From contig JBBSJP010000005.1 of NCBI GenBank assembly GCA_038257155.1, positions 112,743 to 176,742 on the forward strand: a DNA stretch of 64,000 bases, read 5' to 3'. The translations under genes were made by a program, and so were the position numbers. The DNA is from JANJTY01 sp038257155. Its GTDB lineage: Bacteria; Pseudomonadota; Gammaproteobacteria; Xanthomonadales; Xanthomonadaceae. This document shows positions 8,978 through 17,739 of the stretch, piece after piece. The notes under the pieces are model-generated. The model was not told where the DNA came from, did not search any database, and saw nothing but the letters and a program-made list of their open reading frames with translations. How positions within the stretch are numbered: position 1 is the stretch's first letter; each line of letters begins with the position of its first letter.

Positions 8978-9037
8978 CCCGTTCGCCCTGAGGAGCCGGG
9001 ATCGAGGTCGAAGACCGAGGCACGGCGTCTCGAAGGG
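8978..9037. repeat. Dispersed repeat of the CCCGTTCGCCCTGAG...TCGAAGGG type
   Basis: The segment begins CCCGTTCGCCCTGAG and ends TCTCGAAGGG, with internal GGTCGAAG. This style of element recurs in intergenic regions of many high-GC proteobacteria. A second relative (CCCGTTCGCGCTGAG...GTCGAAG) is embedded in dnaE2 at 10137-10178. Confidence 0.6.
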
Positions 9038-9150
9038 TCCCGGAAAGGTGGTTCGAGACGGCCCGCCTCGACCTTCAGTCTCGCTCGGGCCTCCTCTCCA
9101 TGAACCCATGCGGTAACGTAGTGATTCGTATAGAGCGTACAGCTTAAACA

Positions 9151-9212
9151 GCCCCTCTCCCCAACCCCTCTCCCGTGGGGAGAGGGTGGCCCGACAGGGC
9201 CGGGAGAGGGGC
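9151..9212. repeat. CCCTCTCCC/GGGAGAGGG palindromic repeat element
   Basis: Outer arms GCCCCTCTCCC (9151-9161) and GGGAGAGGGGC (9202-9212) are perfect inverses. An inner 9-bp hairpin (9166-9174 with 9178-9186) lies between them. It is a REP-like element; a relative with a perfect 10-bp stem sits within dnaE2 at 12192-12214. Together with the repeat at 8978 it fills much of the 496-base gap 8907-9402, in which I see no gene. Confidence 0.7.
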
Positions 9213-9402
9213 TTGGATCTTCGGTGAGTTCATGGTCCGTGGGCAGGTCTGTTGAAGGGCGGACAGGAGGCTCACCACGAACGGAGAGGGTTTTCCGGAA
9301 CGTGCTAGGTTTATCAACGACTTAGTCAACGCTGCTTGAGTGTGCCTTAGACATATGGGTTGTCAGGTCTTGACTTGCGGACGCAGGCGATGAACACGCA
9401 AC

Positions 9403-12400
9403 TCAATGAAAGTCCCGCGACCCCACTGCCAGATCCGGCAGCAGGTCACTGTAATCGCGCAGGCGGCCGGCAATCAGGTGTTGCACGCCGTCCTTGCGTT
9501 CCAGCACGCCTTCCACGCCCAGCACCGTGGCGTCGAGCAGCTCGCGGCGCTGGCGCAGACCGAGGTCGTGCCAGATCACCACGTTGACCAGGCCGGTTTC
9601 ATCTTCCAGGGTGACGAAGGTGACACCGGTGGCAGTGGCCGGGCGTTGGCGCATGGTGACCAGACCGGCGAATCGTACCGGGCGGCCGCTTTCGATGCCG
9701 GCCAGTTCGTCGGCACGACGGATACGGCGTGCGCGCAGCTGCTGGCGGATCAATCCGATCGGATGTTTGCCGAGGCTCAAGCCGGTGGCGGCGTAGTCGG
9801 CGAAGGTGTCGGCTGCGGCATCGGGTGGACGCAGGCTGACGCGGGCTTCGTGGCGTGGCGCGGAGCTGAGTATCTCGGCTTCGTCGGCGGCGGCGACTTC
9901 CCAGTAGGCGCGGTGACGATGTCCGGCGAGGCGCTTCAGCGCACCCGCAGCGGCCAGGCATTCGCGTTCGCGCTGGTCGAGCCCGGCGCGGCGGATCAGG
10001 TCAGCGACGTCGGTGAATGCTCGCTCATTTCGCGCAGCGACGATGCGCTTGGCGGCGACTTCGGAGAAGCCCTTGATCAGGCACAGGCCGAGGCGCAGGG
10101 CAGGGGATGGATATCGCGGCGTGCTTGTCATCTTCTCCCGTTCGCGCTGAGCGTAGGCCGGCACGGCCGAAGTCGAAGCGGCAGGGGGAAGCGAACCTTC
10201 CAGACTGCAATCCCAGTCGCTCACCAGCACATCCGCTGGCTGTACGCGTACACCATGTTTCTTCGCGTCGGCCACGATCTGCGCCGGGGCGTAGAAGCCC
10301 ATCGGCTGGGCATTGATCAGGGCGCAGGCGAAGGCGGCCGGATAATGACACTTGAGCCAGGCCGAGACATAGGCGATCAGGGCAAAGCTGGCGGCGTGCG
10401 ATTCGGGAAAGCCATAGCTGCCGAAGCCCTTGATCTGCTCGAACACGCGCTCGGCGAATTCCAGTTCGTAGCCGCGCTCGGCCATGCCGCTGAGGATGCG
10501 CTCGCGCCAGTGTTCCAGACCGCCGTGACGCTTCCAGGCGGCCATCGAGCGGCGCAGCTGGTCGGCTTCGCCCGGCGTGAAACCGGCCGCGACCATGGCC
10601 AGATGCATGACCTGTTCCTGGAAGATCGGTACGCCCAGGGTGCGGCCGAAGACCTGCTCCAGTTCGGGCGAGGGATAGCTGACCGGTTCAAGGCCCTGCC
10701 GGCGACGCAGGAAGGGATGCACCATGTCGCCCTGGATCGGGCCGGGCCGCACGATCGCCACCTGGATCACCAGATCGTAGAAGTCGACCGGTTTCAGGCG
10801 CGGCAGCATCGCCATCTGCGCGCGCGATTCAACCTGGAACACGCCGACGGTATCGGCACGTTGCAGCATGGCGTAGGTCGCTGCGTCGCCTTCCGGAATG
10901 GTGGCCAGTTCCCAGCGCTGGCCGTGATGGCGCTCGATCAGGTCGAGGCAGCGCCGCACGCAGCTCAGCATGCCCAACGCGAGGCAGTCGACCTTGAGCA
11001 GGCCGAGGGTTTCCAGATCGTCCTTGTCCCACTGGATGATGCTGCGATCAGGCATCGCAGCGTTTTCGGTCGGCACCAGCTTCGACAGGGCCTCGCCTGA
11101 AATGATGAAGCCGCCCACGTGTTGTGACAGATGCCGTGGAAAGCCGCGCAGTTCGCCGGTGAGCGCCACGAAGCGCCGCATCAGCGGTGAATTGGGATCG
11201 AAGCCGACTTCGCCCAGGCGGATATCCAGCGCCACCTCGCTCTGGCCGCGCGCATAGGCCCGCGCAATCTGTTCTAGCTGGTCCTCGGAAAGTCCCAGGG
11301 CGCGGCCCACGTCGCGCGCCGCACTCTTGCCGCGATAGCAGATCACCGTGGCGGCCAGCGCAGCCCGCGCGCGGCCGTATTTGGCGTAGACGTACTGCAG
11401 CACTTCCTCGCGCCGCTCGTGTTCGAAGTCGACGTCGATATCGGGTGGCTCGTTGCGTTCCTTCGAGACGAAGCGCTCGAACAGCATGCGAATTCGGTCC
11501 GGCCCCACGGCGGTGATACCGAGGCTGTAGCAGACCACCGAATTGGCTGCCGAACCGCGCCCCTGGCAGAGAATGCCCTGGCTGCGCGCCCAGGCCACGA
11601 TGTCGTGCACCGTGAGGAAGAAGGCCTCGTACTTCATCTCGGCGATCAGGCCGAGTTCCTTCTCGATCAGGGCGCGGGCATCGGGTGGCACGCCGTTCGG
11701 CCAGCGCCGCTGCGCGCCTTCCTCGGTGAGGATGCGCAGGTGTTCGCTCGGTGTTCTTCCATCCGGCACCAGTTCCTGCGGAAAGGCGTAGTTGAGTTCG
11801 CGCAACGAGAAGCGGCAGCGTTGCGCGATGGTGGTGCTTTCGGCCAGCAGGGCGTGTGGATAGAGCTGGGCGAGGGCGCTGACCGGCCGCAGGTGGCGTT
11901 CGCCATTGGGAAACAGTGCATGGCCGGCCTCGGCCACCGTGCAGCGCAGGCGGATGGCGGTGAGCAGATCCTGCAGCGCGCGCCGGCCGCGTGCATGCAT
12001 GTGCACGTCGCCGGACGCGACCAAGGGAATGCCGTGCGCCGCGCCAAGTGCCTGCAGCGCCGCCAGGCGCGCATCGTCGTGCGATTCGCGATGCAGTTCG
12101 ACCGCCAGCCAAAGGCGACCAGGGAAGAGGGATTGCAGCCAGGCGGCGGTGGCGCCTTCCCCGACGTCTGCGCAGTTGGTACGGATGCTCTCCCCTCTCC
12201 CTGCGGGAGAGGGGCGGGGGAGAGGGGCTGTGCGAAGCCCGATGCGAGCGCGCTCCGGATCGCGCGAGCCAATGGCTCGCAAGCGCGATTCAGAGCCCCG
12301 CAGGGAGAGGGGAGCGAAGCTGCGACTCTGGCCGGGTGAAAGGGTGGATAAGCGCCCCGCCGGCGGCGGATCAAGATCCGCCCTCCGAGAACTATCAGCG

Positions 12401-12828
12401 AGCTGCAGGGCGGGTCTCGCACCCGCCGCTGCCGGATCCTTATCCGCATCCACCCACAAGGCCAGCAACCCCTCGCTACCCACCGCCTCAAGATCCGCAC
12501 AGGTCAGCCGATACTCTCCTTTGGCTGCCGCCATGCGCCCGCGCGTGATCAAGGCGCTGAGGCGTTCGTAACCTTCGCGGCTTTCGCACAGCAGCACCAG
12601 GCGCGGGCCATCTTCGAAGACAAATTCACTGCCGACAATCAGTGGCAGCTCATGCTTTTCCGAAGCCTCCATCGCACGCACGATGCCAGCCAGCGAGCAT
12701 TCATCGGTGATCGCCAGCGCCGCATAGCCCAGCCGTTTGGCGCGCACGAACAGCTCCTCGGCGCTGGAAGCGCCGCGTTGGAAGCTGAAGTTCGAGCGGC
12801 AGTGCAGCTCGGCGTAGGCGGTGGACAC
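9403..12828 (-). CDS. dnaE2: Error-prone DNA polymerase III alpha subunit, repeat-lengthened
   Basis: 1141 aa from the GTG at 12828 (an upstream in-frame TTG at 12882 would add 18 residues not typical of the family). DnaE2 performs translesion synthesis in the SOS response, usually with ImuA and ImuB, whose genes are not in the window. The N-terminal PHP domain starts AELHCRSNFSFQRGAS. The palm contains PDIDVDFE with the three catalytic Asp at about 463, 465 and 467. A helix-hairpin-helix region (IKGFSEVAAKRIVAAR) and a C-terminal OB-fold (VRFAGLVTMRQRP) follow. Two stretches foreign to the family interrupt it in frame: about residues 127-220 (12165-12450) and about 879-907 (10105-10192). Both are made of DNA repeats also seen between genes. 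The frame stays open, so the protein may still be active, but this is untested. Confidence 0.9.
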   Translation of the reverse strand: MSTAYAELHCRSNFSFQRGASSAEELFVRAKRLGYAALAITDECSLAGIVRAMEASEKHELPLIVGSEFVFEDGPRLVLLCESREGYERLSALITRGRMAAAKGEYRLTCADLEAVGSEGLLALWVDADKDPAAAGARPALQLADSSRRADLDPPPAGRLSTLSPGQSRSFAPLSLRGSESRLRAIGSRDPERARIGLRTAPLPRPSPAGRGESIRTNCADVGEGATAAWLQSLFPGRLWLAVELHRESHDDARLAALQALGAAHGIPLVASGDVHMHARGRRALQDLLTAIRLRCTVAEAGHALFPNGERHLRPVSALAQLYPHALLAESTTIAQRCRFSLRELNYAFPQELVPDGRTPSEHLRILTEEGAQRRWPNGVPPDARALIEKELGLIAEMKYEAFFLTVHDIVAWARSQGILCQGRGSAANSVVCYSLGITAVGPDRIRMLFERFVSKERNEPPDIDVDFEHERREEVLQYVYAKYGRARAALAATVICYRGKSAARDVGRALGLSEDQLEQIARAYARGQSEVALDIRLGEVGFDPNSPLMRRFVALTGELRGFPRHLSQHVGGFIISGEALSKLVPTENAAMPDRSIIQWDKDDLETLGLLKVDCLALGMLSCVRRCLDLIERHHGQRWELATIPEGDAATYAMLQRADTVGVFQVESRAQMAMLPRLKPVDFYDLVIQVAIVRPGPIQGDMVHPFLRRRQGLEPVSYPSPELEQVFGRTLGVPIFQEQVMHLAMVAAGFTPGEADQLRRSMAAWKRHGGLEHWRERILSGMAERGYELEFAERVFEQIKGFGSYGFPESHAASFALIAYVSAWLKCHYPAAFACALINAQPMGFYAPAQIVADAKKHGVRVQPADVLVSDWDCSLEGSLPPAASTSAVPAYAQREREKMTSTPRYPSPALRLGLCLIKGFSEVAAKRIVAARNERAFTDVADLIRRAGLDQRERECLAAAGALKRLAGHRHRAYWEVAAADEAEILSSAPRHEARVSLRPPDAAADTFADYAATGLSLGKHPIGLIRQQLRARRIRRADELAGIESGRPVRFAGLVTMRQRPATATGVTFVTLEDETGLVNVVIWHDLGLRQRRELLDATVLGVEGVLERKDGVQHLIAGRLRDYSDLLPDLAVGSRDFH
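10137..10178. repeat. Dispersed repeat inside dnaE2 (TTCG...CTGAG...GTCGAAG type)
   Basis: CCCGTTCGCGCTGAG followed by GGCCGGCACGGCC and GTCGAAG matches the pattern of the intergenic element at 8978-9037. It encodes a low-complexity Pro/Ala/Ser/Arg stretch between DCSLEG and LRLGL, two motifs that are almost adjacent in ordinary DnaE2. Confidence 0.6.
12192..12214. repeat. CCCCTCTCCC palindrome inside dnaE2
   Basis: A perfect 10-bp inverted repeat (12192-12201 with 12205-12214, loop TGC) is followed by further GGGGGAGAGGGG and, near 12297-12312, another CCCCGCAGGGAGAGGGG. It is of the same family as the intergenic element at 9151-9212. Confidence 0.7.
12365..12426. repeat. GGCGGATC/GATCCGCC palindromes inside dnaE2
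   Basis: GGCGGATC-AA-GATCCGCC (12365-12382) is followed by CTCC, as in the repeat copies at 633-751. A second hairpin, GCGGGT-CTCGC-ACCCGC (12410-12426), lies 28 bases on. These bases encode the Pro/Ser/Arg-rich filler in DnaE2. Confidence 0.65.
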
Positions 12829-13027
12829 GGCGCGCAGGGAACGGGGTGGACTGTGCCTATGCTGGCACGAGCCCCATCGCAATGCGTGAGATTGCGCTGA
12901 CTGGCTACGCAGGCTTCGCTGCTGGGCAGCAACAGCCTCAGGGGGTCATGGTCCCGTTCCGGCCGCTTTCCCGTTGTTACAGGAAGCTGAGCTGCACTTC
13001 AGCACCGCCGACTGCGAGGAACGACCC

Positions 13028-15394
13028 ATGCCACATGCCCAATTCTGGAGTTGCAACCGTGTTTTCCCGGCCTTTCGGGGCCTGCCGCGCACGCTGTGCG
13101 CCGCGGTGTTGCTCTGCCTCGGTCTGGCCTTGTCGCTGGCGGCTACCGCGCAGGATTCCCGCGTCACCTACCAGGGTCATCTGGAGGACGGCGGCGCGCC
13201 GGCCGATGGACTCTACGACCTGCTGTTCCTGCTGCAGGACACCGCCGGCAACACGATCGGAGTGCCGCTCGTGCGGGACGACGTGAGCGTGACGGGTGGG
13301 GTATTCACCGTGATGCTCGATTTCGGCCTCAGTGCCTTTGACGGCAGCGAGCGTTTCCTGCAGATCCAGGTGCGCGCGGGAGACTCGGTTGGCGCGCACA
13401 CGGCCTTGCTGCCACGCAGTCCACTGACAACGGTCCCGTACGCCCAGGTGGCCGACAGCGCGGCATTTGCCGTCACGGTTGCCGAGGACAGCATCGCCAG
13501 CCCCAATGTGGCCGATGGCAGCATCGCCGCGGCCGACATCGATCAGGCAAGCGTGCAGCGTCGCGTCAGTGGGACCTGCCCGGACGGACAGGCGATCCAG
13601 ACCGTCGCCCCGGATGGCACGGTGAGCTGCGAGTCAGGCTTGCAGGGGCCCGTAGGTCCGCAAGGCCCGCAGGGCACCCCGGGTTCGGCGGATGCGTGGA
13701 GCCGCATCGGCAATGCCGGCACCGGTTCCAGCAATTTCCTTGGCACCACGGACAACCAGGCGCTGGAGATCCGGGTGCAGGGCAATCGCGCCCTGCGCAT
13801 CGAACCACGCACGATCACTGCCGTCGACGGTCCGCTGTTCTCGCCCAACATGCTGGGGGGCACTCCGCACAATAGCGGAGCAGTCGGCGTGCTGGGCGCC
13901 TCCATCAGCGGTGGCGGAACGCCCACCGGGATCCATATTCCGCATCCCGATGGCTTCGAGTATTCCGCCGGCCCCAACACCGTGCACGACAGTTTCGGCA
14001 GCATTGGAGGCGGCGCCAACAACCAGGTGGGAACCGGTGGCGACGGGACCAGCGCGCAGATGTTTGCGACCGTCAGTGGTGGCCACTACAACCGGGCAAG
14101 CGGCGAAAGTGCGACCGTCTCCGGGGGAATGTCGAATAGTGCGCTCGGCAGGCAGGCCACCGTCGGCGGCGGTTATTCCAACAGGGCAAATGCCAGTATC
14201 GTGACCATCGCCGGTGGCTGGAGCAATGAAGCTCACGACGTCGGTGGCACCATCGGGGGCGGCAGCAACAACGAGACGGTAGCGAGATACGACACCATCG
14301 GCGGCGGCAGGAACAACTACACCAACGGCAACACGTCTTCCACGGGTGAGGGTGCCACAGTCGGTGGCGGCGTCGGCAACCGGGCGGAGACGGAGTACGC
14401 CACGGTCGCTGGTGGACAGACCAACCGAGCAATCTCCTTCCACACGTCGATTGCGGGAGGCGAGAGCAACACCGCGTTCGGCCTGTGGTCCAGCATTGGT
14501 GGCGGCCTCAACAACGCTGCGCGCGGCGTTTACGGCACGGTGAGCGGTGGTGCCGACAACTGCGCCGGCGGCGCCTTCAGCTGGGCCGGTGGAGTGCGCG
14601 CCAAGGTGCGGCCGTCGCTGCCCATTGGCAACCACGACGGCGTCGGCTGCGATTACGTGCCCGAGGCGCCGGGCATCAATGGCGACCAGGGCACCTTCAT
14701 GTGGGCGGATTCACAGTCGGCCGACTTTGTTTCCACCGGCACTGACCAGTTCAACATCCGTGCTCAGGGCGGCGTGCGCCTCGATCCCAGCACCGCCATG
14801 TTCTTCGGTTCAACCGGCCGGCAGATGCTCAACCTGTACTCCGATACTTACGGCATCGGAGTACAGACCAGCACCTTCTACCAGCGCAGCAACAGTCGCT
14901 TCGCCTGGTTCCGCGGCGGCAGCCACATCGATGAAGTCAATGACCCGGGTGCCGGTGGCGACCTGCTGATGACCCTGCATGGCAGTGGCAGCGCCACCGT
15001 GGGAACGCCGACCGGCACCGCGCGGGCGCAGACCTTCACCAATGTCAGCGACCGCAACGCCAAACTGGGATTCGAGGCGCTGGACGTTGGCGGAATCCTG
15101 GCCAAGGTGCTGGCCATGCCGATCACGCGCTGGAGCTACCGCAACGCGCCGGGCCAGCAGCATATCGGCCCGATGGCACAGGACTTCCATGCCGCCTTCT
15201 CGCTGGGCGAGAACGACACCACCATCGCCACGATCGATGCCGACGGCGTGGCCTTGGCCGCGATCCAGGGGCTCAACGCCAAGCTTGAGCAGGAAAATGC
15301 CAGCCTGCGCGATGAACTGCGAAGCCTGGCAGTCGAGGTCTCCGAGCTGCGGGCACTGGTAGTTCCGGCAATCGCCGCTGCGCGGGAGAACTGA
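13028..15394 (+). CDS. Secreted trimeric fibre-like protein: collagen-like linker, YadA-type head repeats, S74 intramolecular chaperone
   Basis: 788 aa. Start 13028 follows GAGGA and gives a signal peptide (LCAAVLLCLGLALSLAATAQ). Order: an N-terminal beta domain beginning SRVTYQGHLEDGGAPADGLYDL (about 40-165); a short collagen-like GPVGPQGPQGTPGS (about 205-220); repeated GGGxNN/ATVSGGxxN units like the head of trimeric autotransporters (about 310-520); a conserved neck; and a C-terminal peptidase-S74 (endosialidase) chaperone with TNVSDRNAKLGF. The Ser674 and Lys679 pair has the spacing of the self-cleaving dyad of phage tail-spike chaperones. It ends in a Leu-rich coiled coil. The family folds as trimers and cleaves off the chaperone; use as an extracellular fibre or adhesin here is inference. 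No membrane anchor is seen. Confidence 0.8.
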   Translation: MPHAQFWSCNRVFPAFRGLPRTLCAAVLLCLGLALSLAATAQDSRVTYQGHLEDGGAPADGLYDLLFLLQDTAGNTIGVPLVRDDVSVTGGVFTVMLDFGLSAFDGSERFLQIQVRAGDSVGAHTALLPRSPLTTVPYAQVADSAAFAVTVAEDSIASPNVADGSIAAADIDQASVQRRVSGTCPDGQAIQTVAPDGTVSCESGLQGPVGPQGPQGTPGSADAWSRIGNAGTGSSNFLGTTDNQALEIRVQGNRALRIEPRTITAVDGPLFSPNMLGGTPHNSGAVGVLGASISGGGTPTGIHIPHPDGFEYSAGPNTVHDSFGSIGGGANNQVGTGGDGTSAQMFATVSGGHYNRASGESATVSGGMSNSALGRQATVGGGYSNRANASIVTIAGGWSNEAHDVGGTIGGGSNNETVARYDTIGGGRNNYTNGNTSSTGEGATVGGGVGNRAETEYATVAGGQTNRAISFHTSIAGGESNTAFGLWSSIGGGLNNAARGVYGTVSGGADNCAGGAFSWAGGVRAKVRPSLPIGNHDGVGCDYVPEAPGINGDQGTFMWADSQSADFVSTGTDQFNIRAQGGVRLDPSTAMFFGSTGRQMLNLYSDTYGIGVQTSTFYQRSNSRFAWFRGGSHIDEVNDPGAGGDLLMTLHGSGSATVGTPTGTARAQTFTNVSDRNAKLGFEALDVGGILAKVLAMPITRWSYRNAPGQQHIGPMAQDFHAAFSLGENDTTIATIDADGVALAAIQGLNAKLEQENASLRDELRSLAVEVSELRALVVPAIAAAREN

Positions 15395-15395
15395 G

Positions 15396-15692
15396 GTGCG
15401 CGCGCAAACGCTTGTCGCAGTCAGCGGTCTGCTGGCGGCGGCGTTGGTAGCCGTCACGGCCGCCGCCCAGTCGCAGGGTGGATCGTTCCGCATTACCCGC
15501 GAAGTGATCGCCGGCGGTGGAGGCGACGCCGGAGGCGGATCATTCCAGCTGGTGGGCACTGTCGCCCAGTACGCAGCGGCGGATCAGGCCGGCGGCAGTT
15601 TCCGCCTGCGCGGCGGGTTCCACGCGCCGCACGGCGGAACATCAGATGGCATCTTCGCTGACTCATTTGAAGGCACGGAGAGCACGCCATGA
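15396..15692 (+). CDS. Small secreted Gly-rich protein with Gly-Phe-Glu type C-terminus
   Basis: 98 aa, GTG start one base after the preceding stop. A signal peptide (VSGLLAAALVAVTAAAQ) is followed by GGSFRITREVIAGGGG, GGGSFQLVGTVAQ and GGSFRLRGGFHAP, a pattern of three GGxSFxL strands with an internal Gly-rich loop. The C-terminus contains DGIFADSFEGTESTP, resembling the IFxxGFE tail of the window's first protein. The gene sits between, and is coupled to, the two fibre paralogues (its TGA overlaps the next ATG), so it is probably exported with them. The function is unknown; it could be a fibre partner or a cell-surface anchor. Confidence 0.7.
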   Translation: MRAQTLVAVSGLLAAALVAVTAAAQSQGGSFRITREVIAGGGGDAGGGSFQLVGTVAQYAAADQAGGSFRLRGGFHAPHGGTSDGIFADSFEGTESTP

Positions 15693-17692
15693 GCGCTCTT
15701 GCAGGTCGCGGGTTCGTTCTCGCGCTGTTGGCGGTCCTGTCGATGCCATTGGCATGGGCCCAGGATTCCCGGCTGACCTACCAGGGACACCTGCAGCATG
15801 ACGGCGTGTCGGCAAACGGCACTTTCGATCTGCTCTTCCTGCTGCAGGACACTGCCGGCGCCACCATTGGCAGCCCGATCGCACGCGACGACACCCTTGT
15901 CGCTGACGGCGTGTTCACGGTGACGCTGGATTTCGGCACCAGCGCTTTTGATGGCAGCGCGCGCTTCCTGTTGATCCAGGTGCGCGAAGGAGACTCGGTG
16001 GATGCCCACACCGCGTTGCTGCCACGCAGCCCGGTTACACCGGTGCCCTATGCGCAGCTCGCAGACAGCGCCGCCTTCGCGGCGACCGTTGCCGATGACA
16101 GCATCGACAGCTTGAACATTTCCGACGGCAGTATCGGCGCGGCCGACATCGATTCGTCCTCGGTGCAGTTGCGGGTGAACGGGACTTGCCCGGCCGGACA
16201 GGCGATCCAGTCGGTGGCGGCGAACGGCAGCGTGAGCTGCGAGTCGGGACTGCAAGGCGAGACGGGCCCGCAGGGGCCGCAAGGAACGCCCGGCTCGGCC
16301 GACGCCTGGAGCCGCTCCGGCAACGCCAATACCGATCCGTCGGTGAACTACGTCGGTACCAGCGACACCGCGACGCTGGTACTTGGCGTGAGCAGTGCGC
16401 CGGCGTTGCGCATCGATGCCATCAACATGAATGGCGCGAACGTGGTCACGCTGGTCGGCGGAAGCCGCGCCAACAGCGCCGAGGCCGGTGCCCGCGGCGT
16501 GACCATCGCTGGCGGCGGACAGCCCACCGCCGGAGACGAGCAGGCACCCGGCGGCAGCCCGAACATTGCTTTCGACCACTATGCCGCAATCGGTGGGGGC
16601 GCTGGCAACCACGCCGGGAGCGAAGATCCTCCCGGGCCAACCGACGCGACCTTCGCGACCGTGGCCGGCGGCCTGGCGAACCAGGCTGTGGCTCGCCAGG
16701 CAAGCGTCGGCGGCGGTCATCTGAATCTTGCTGGCGGCCAGTATGCGGCCGTCGCAGGCGGAGCCAACAATGCGGCGCTACGCACTGGCGGCGCTGTCGT
16801 AGGCGGCAGCTGGAACACAGCTTACGGATTGTGGGCCACGGTCTCTGGTGGCTTCAACAACTGTTCCGGAGGCAGCTACAGTTGGGCCGGTGGACGCCGT
16901 GCCAAGGTGCGTCTGGCGTCCACCGCAGGAATAGATCCGCGCCAGGGCTGCGACGGTGTGGCATCGAGCGGCGATGGCGATGGCGACGAGGGCAGCTTTG
17001 TCTGGAGCGATACCCAGGAAGCGGACTTCGTCTCGAATGGCTCCGACCAGTTCAACATCCGCGCCCAGGGTGGCGTGCGTCTGCATGCGAGCACCGACAT
17101 GCACTTCGGCTCGACTGGCCGGCAGATGCTCAACCTGTACTCCGATACCTACGGCATCGGCGTGCAGACCAGTACCTTCTATCAGCGCAGCAACAGTCGC
17201 TTCGCCTGGTTCCGCGGCGGCAGCCACATCGATGAAGTCACAGACCCGGGCGCCGGCGGCGACCTGCTGATGACCCTGCATGGCAGCGGGGCCACGACCG
17301 TGGGCACGCCCACCGGCACCGCACGGGCACAGACCTTCACCAATGTCAGCGACCGCAACGCCAAACTGGGCTTCGCGATGCTGGACGTTGGCGGAATCCT
17401 GGCCAAGGTGCTGGCCATGCCGATCACGCGCTGGAGCTACCGCAACACGCCGGAGGAATCGCACATCGGCCCGATGGCGCAGGACTTCCGCGCCGCATTC
17501 GGCCTGGGCGAAAACGACACCACGATCGCCACCATCGATGCCGATGGCATTGCCCTGGCCGCGATCCAGGGCCTCAATGCCAAGCTGGAGCGAGAGAATG
17601 CTGCGATGGCGACACGACTGGCCGCCCTCGAAGTCACCGTTGCCGAACTGTCAGCGGGGCAGGACGCGCTCGGGAAAAATGATGCTGACTGA
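15689..17692 (+). CDS. Second secreted fibre-like protein with S74 chaperone, paralogue of the upstream fibre gene
   Basis: 667 aa. The architecture equals that of the upstream paralogue but is shorter: signal peptide (VLALLAVLSMPLAWAQ), SRLTYQGHL beta domain, collagen-like GETGPQGPQGTPGS, fewer GGGxxN head repeats, conserved neck, and S74 chaperone with SDRNAK (Ser554, Lys559). The last 300 residues are nearly identical to the paralogue, while the head repeats differ in number and sequence. ATG 15689 overlaps the stop of the small secreted gene. The two proteins could form homotrimers or mixed fibres; this is inference. Confidence 0.8.
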   Translation: MSALAGRGFVLALLAVLSMPLAWAQDSRLTYQGHLQHDGVSANGTFDLLFLLQDTAGATIGSPIARDDTLVADGVFTVTLDFGTSAFDGSARFLLIQVREGDSVDAHTALLPRSPVTPVPYAQLADSAAFAATVADDSIDSLNISDGSIGAADIDSSSVQLRVNGTCPAGQAIQSVAANGSVSCESGLQGETGPQGPQGTPGSADAWSRSGNANTDPSVNYVGTSDTATLVLGVSSAPALRIDAINMNGANVVTLVGGSRANSAEAGARGVTIAGGGQPTAGDEQAPGGSPNIAFDHYAAIGGGAGNHAGSEDPPGPTDATFATVAGGLANQAVARQASVGGGHLNLAGGQYAAVAGGANNAALRTGGAVVGGSWNTAYGLWATVSGGFNNCSGGSYSWAGGRRAKVRLASTAGIDPRQGCDGVASSGDGDGDEGSFVWSDTQEADFVSNGSDQFNIRAQGGVRLHASTDMHFGSTGRQMLNLYSDTYGIGVQTSTFYQRSNSRFAWFRGGSHIDEVTDPGAGGDLLMTLHGSGATTVGTPTGTARAQTFTNVSDRNAKLGFAMLDVGGILAKVLAMPITRWSYRNTPEESHIGPMAQDFRAAFGLGENDTTIATIDADGIALAAIQGLNAKLERENAAMATRLAALEVTVAELSAGQDALGKNDAD

Positions 17693-17739
17693 CACCGCGC
17701 TACCGGGCGTAGCTATTGGCTTCGGGCGCCAGCTTGTGT

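Noticed and set aside
9406..11100. 564-aa open frame on the plus strand over dnaE2
   Set aside because: It lies opposite the polymerase core and OB-fold motifs and shows no domain or signal; a GC shadow.
12829..13027. LexA box upstream of dnaE2
   Set aside because: No convincing CTGT-N8-ACAG or xanthomonad-type site could be found by eye.
13900..14580. Repeated GGCGGC/AACAAC-like DNA in the fibre gene, possible CRISPR or satellite
   Set aside because: Repeats are imperfect and follow protein units (GGGxNN), with no spacers of constant length.
13028..17692. Prophage remnant
   Set aside because: The S74 chaperone is phage-like, but both proteins have signal peptides and there are no capsid, tail or lysis genes nearby.
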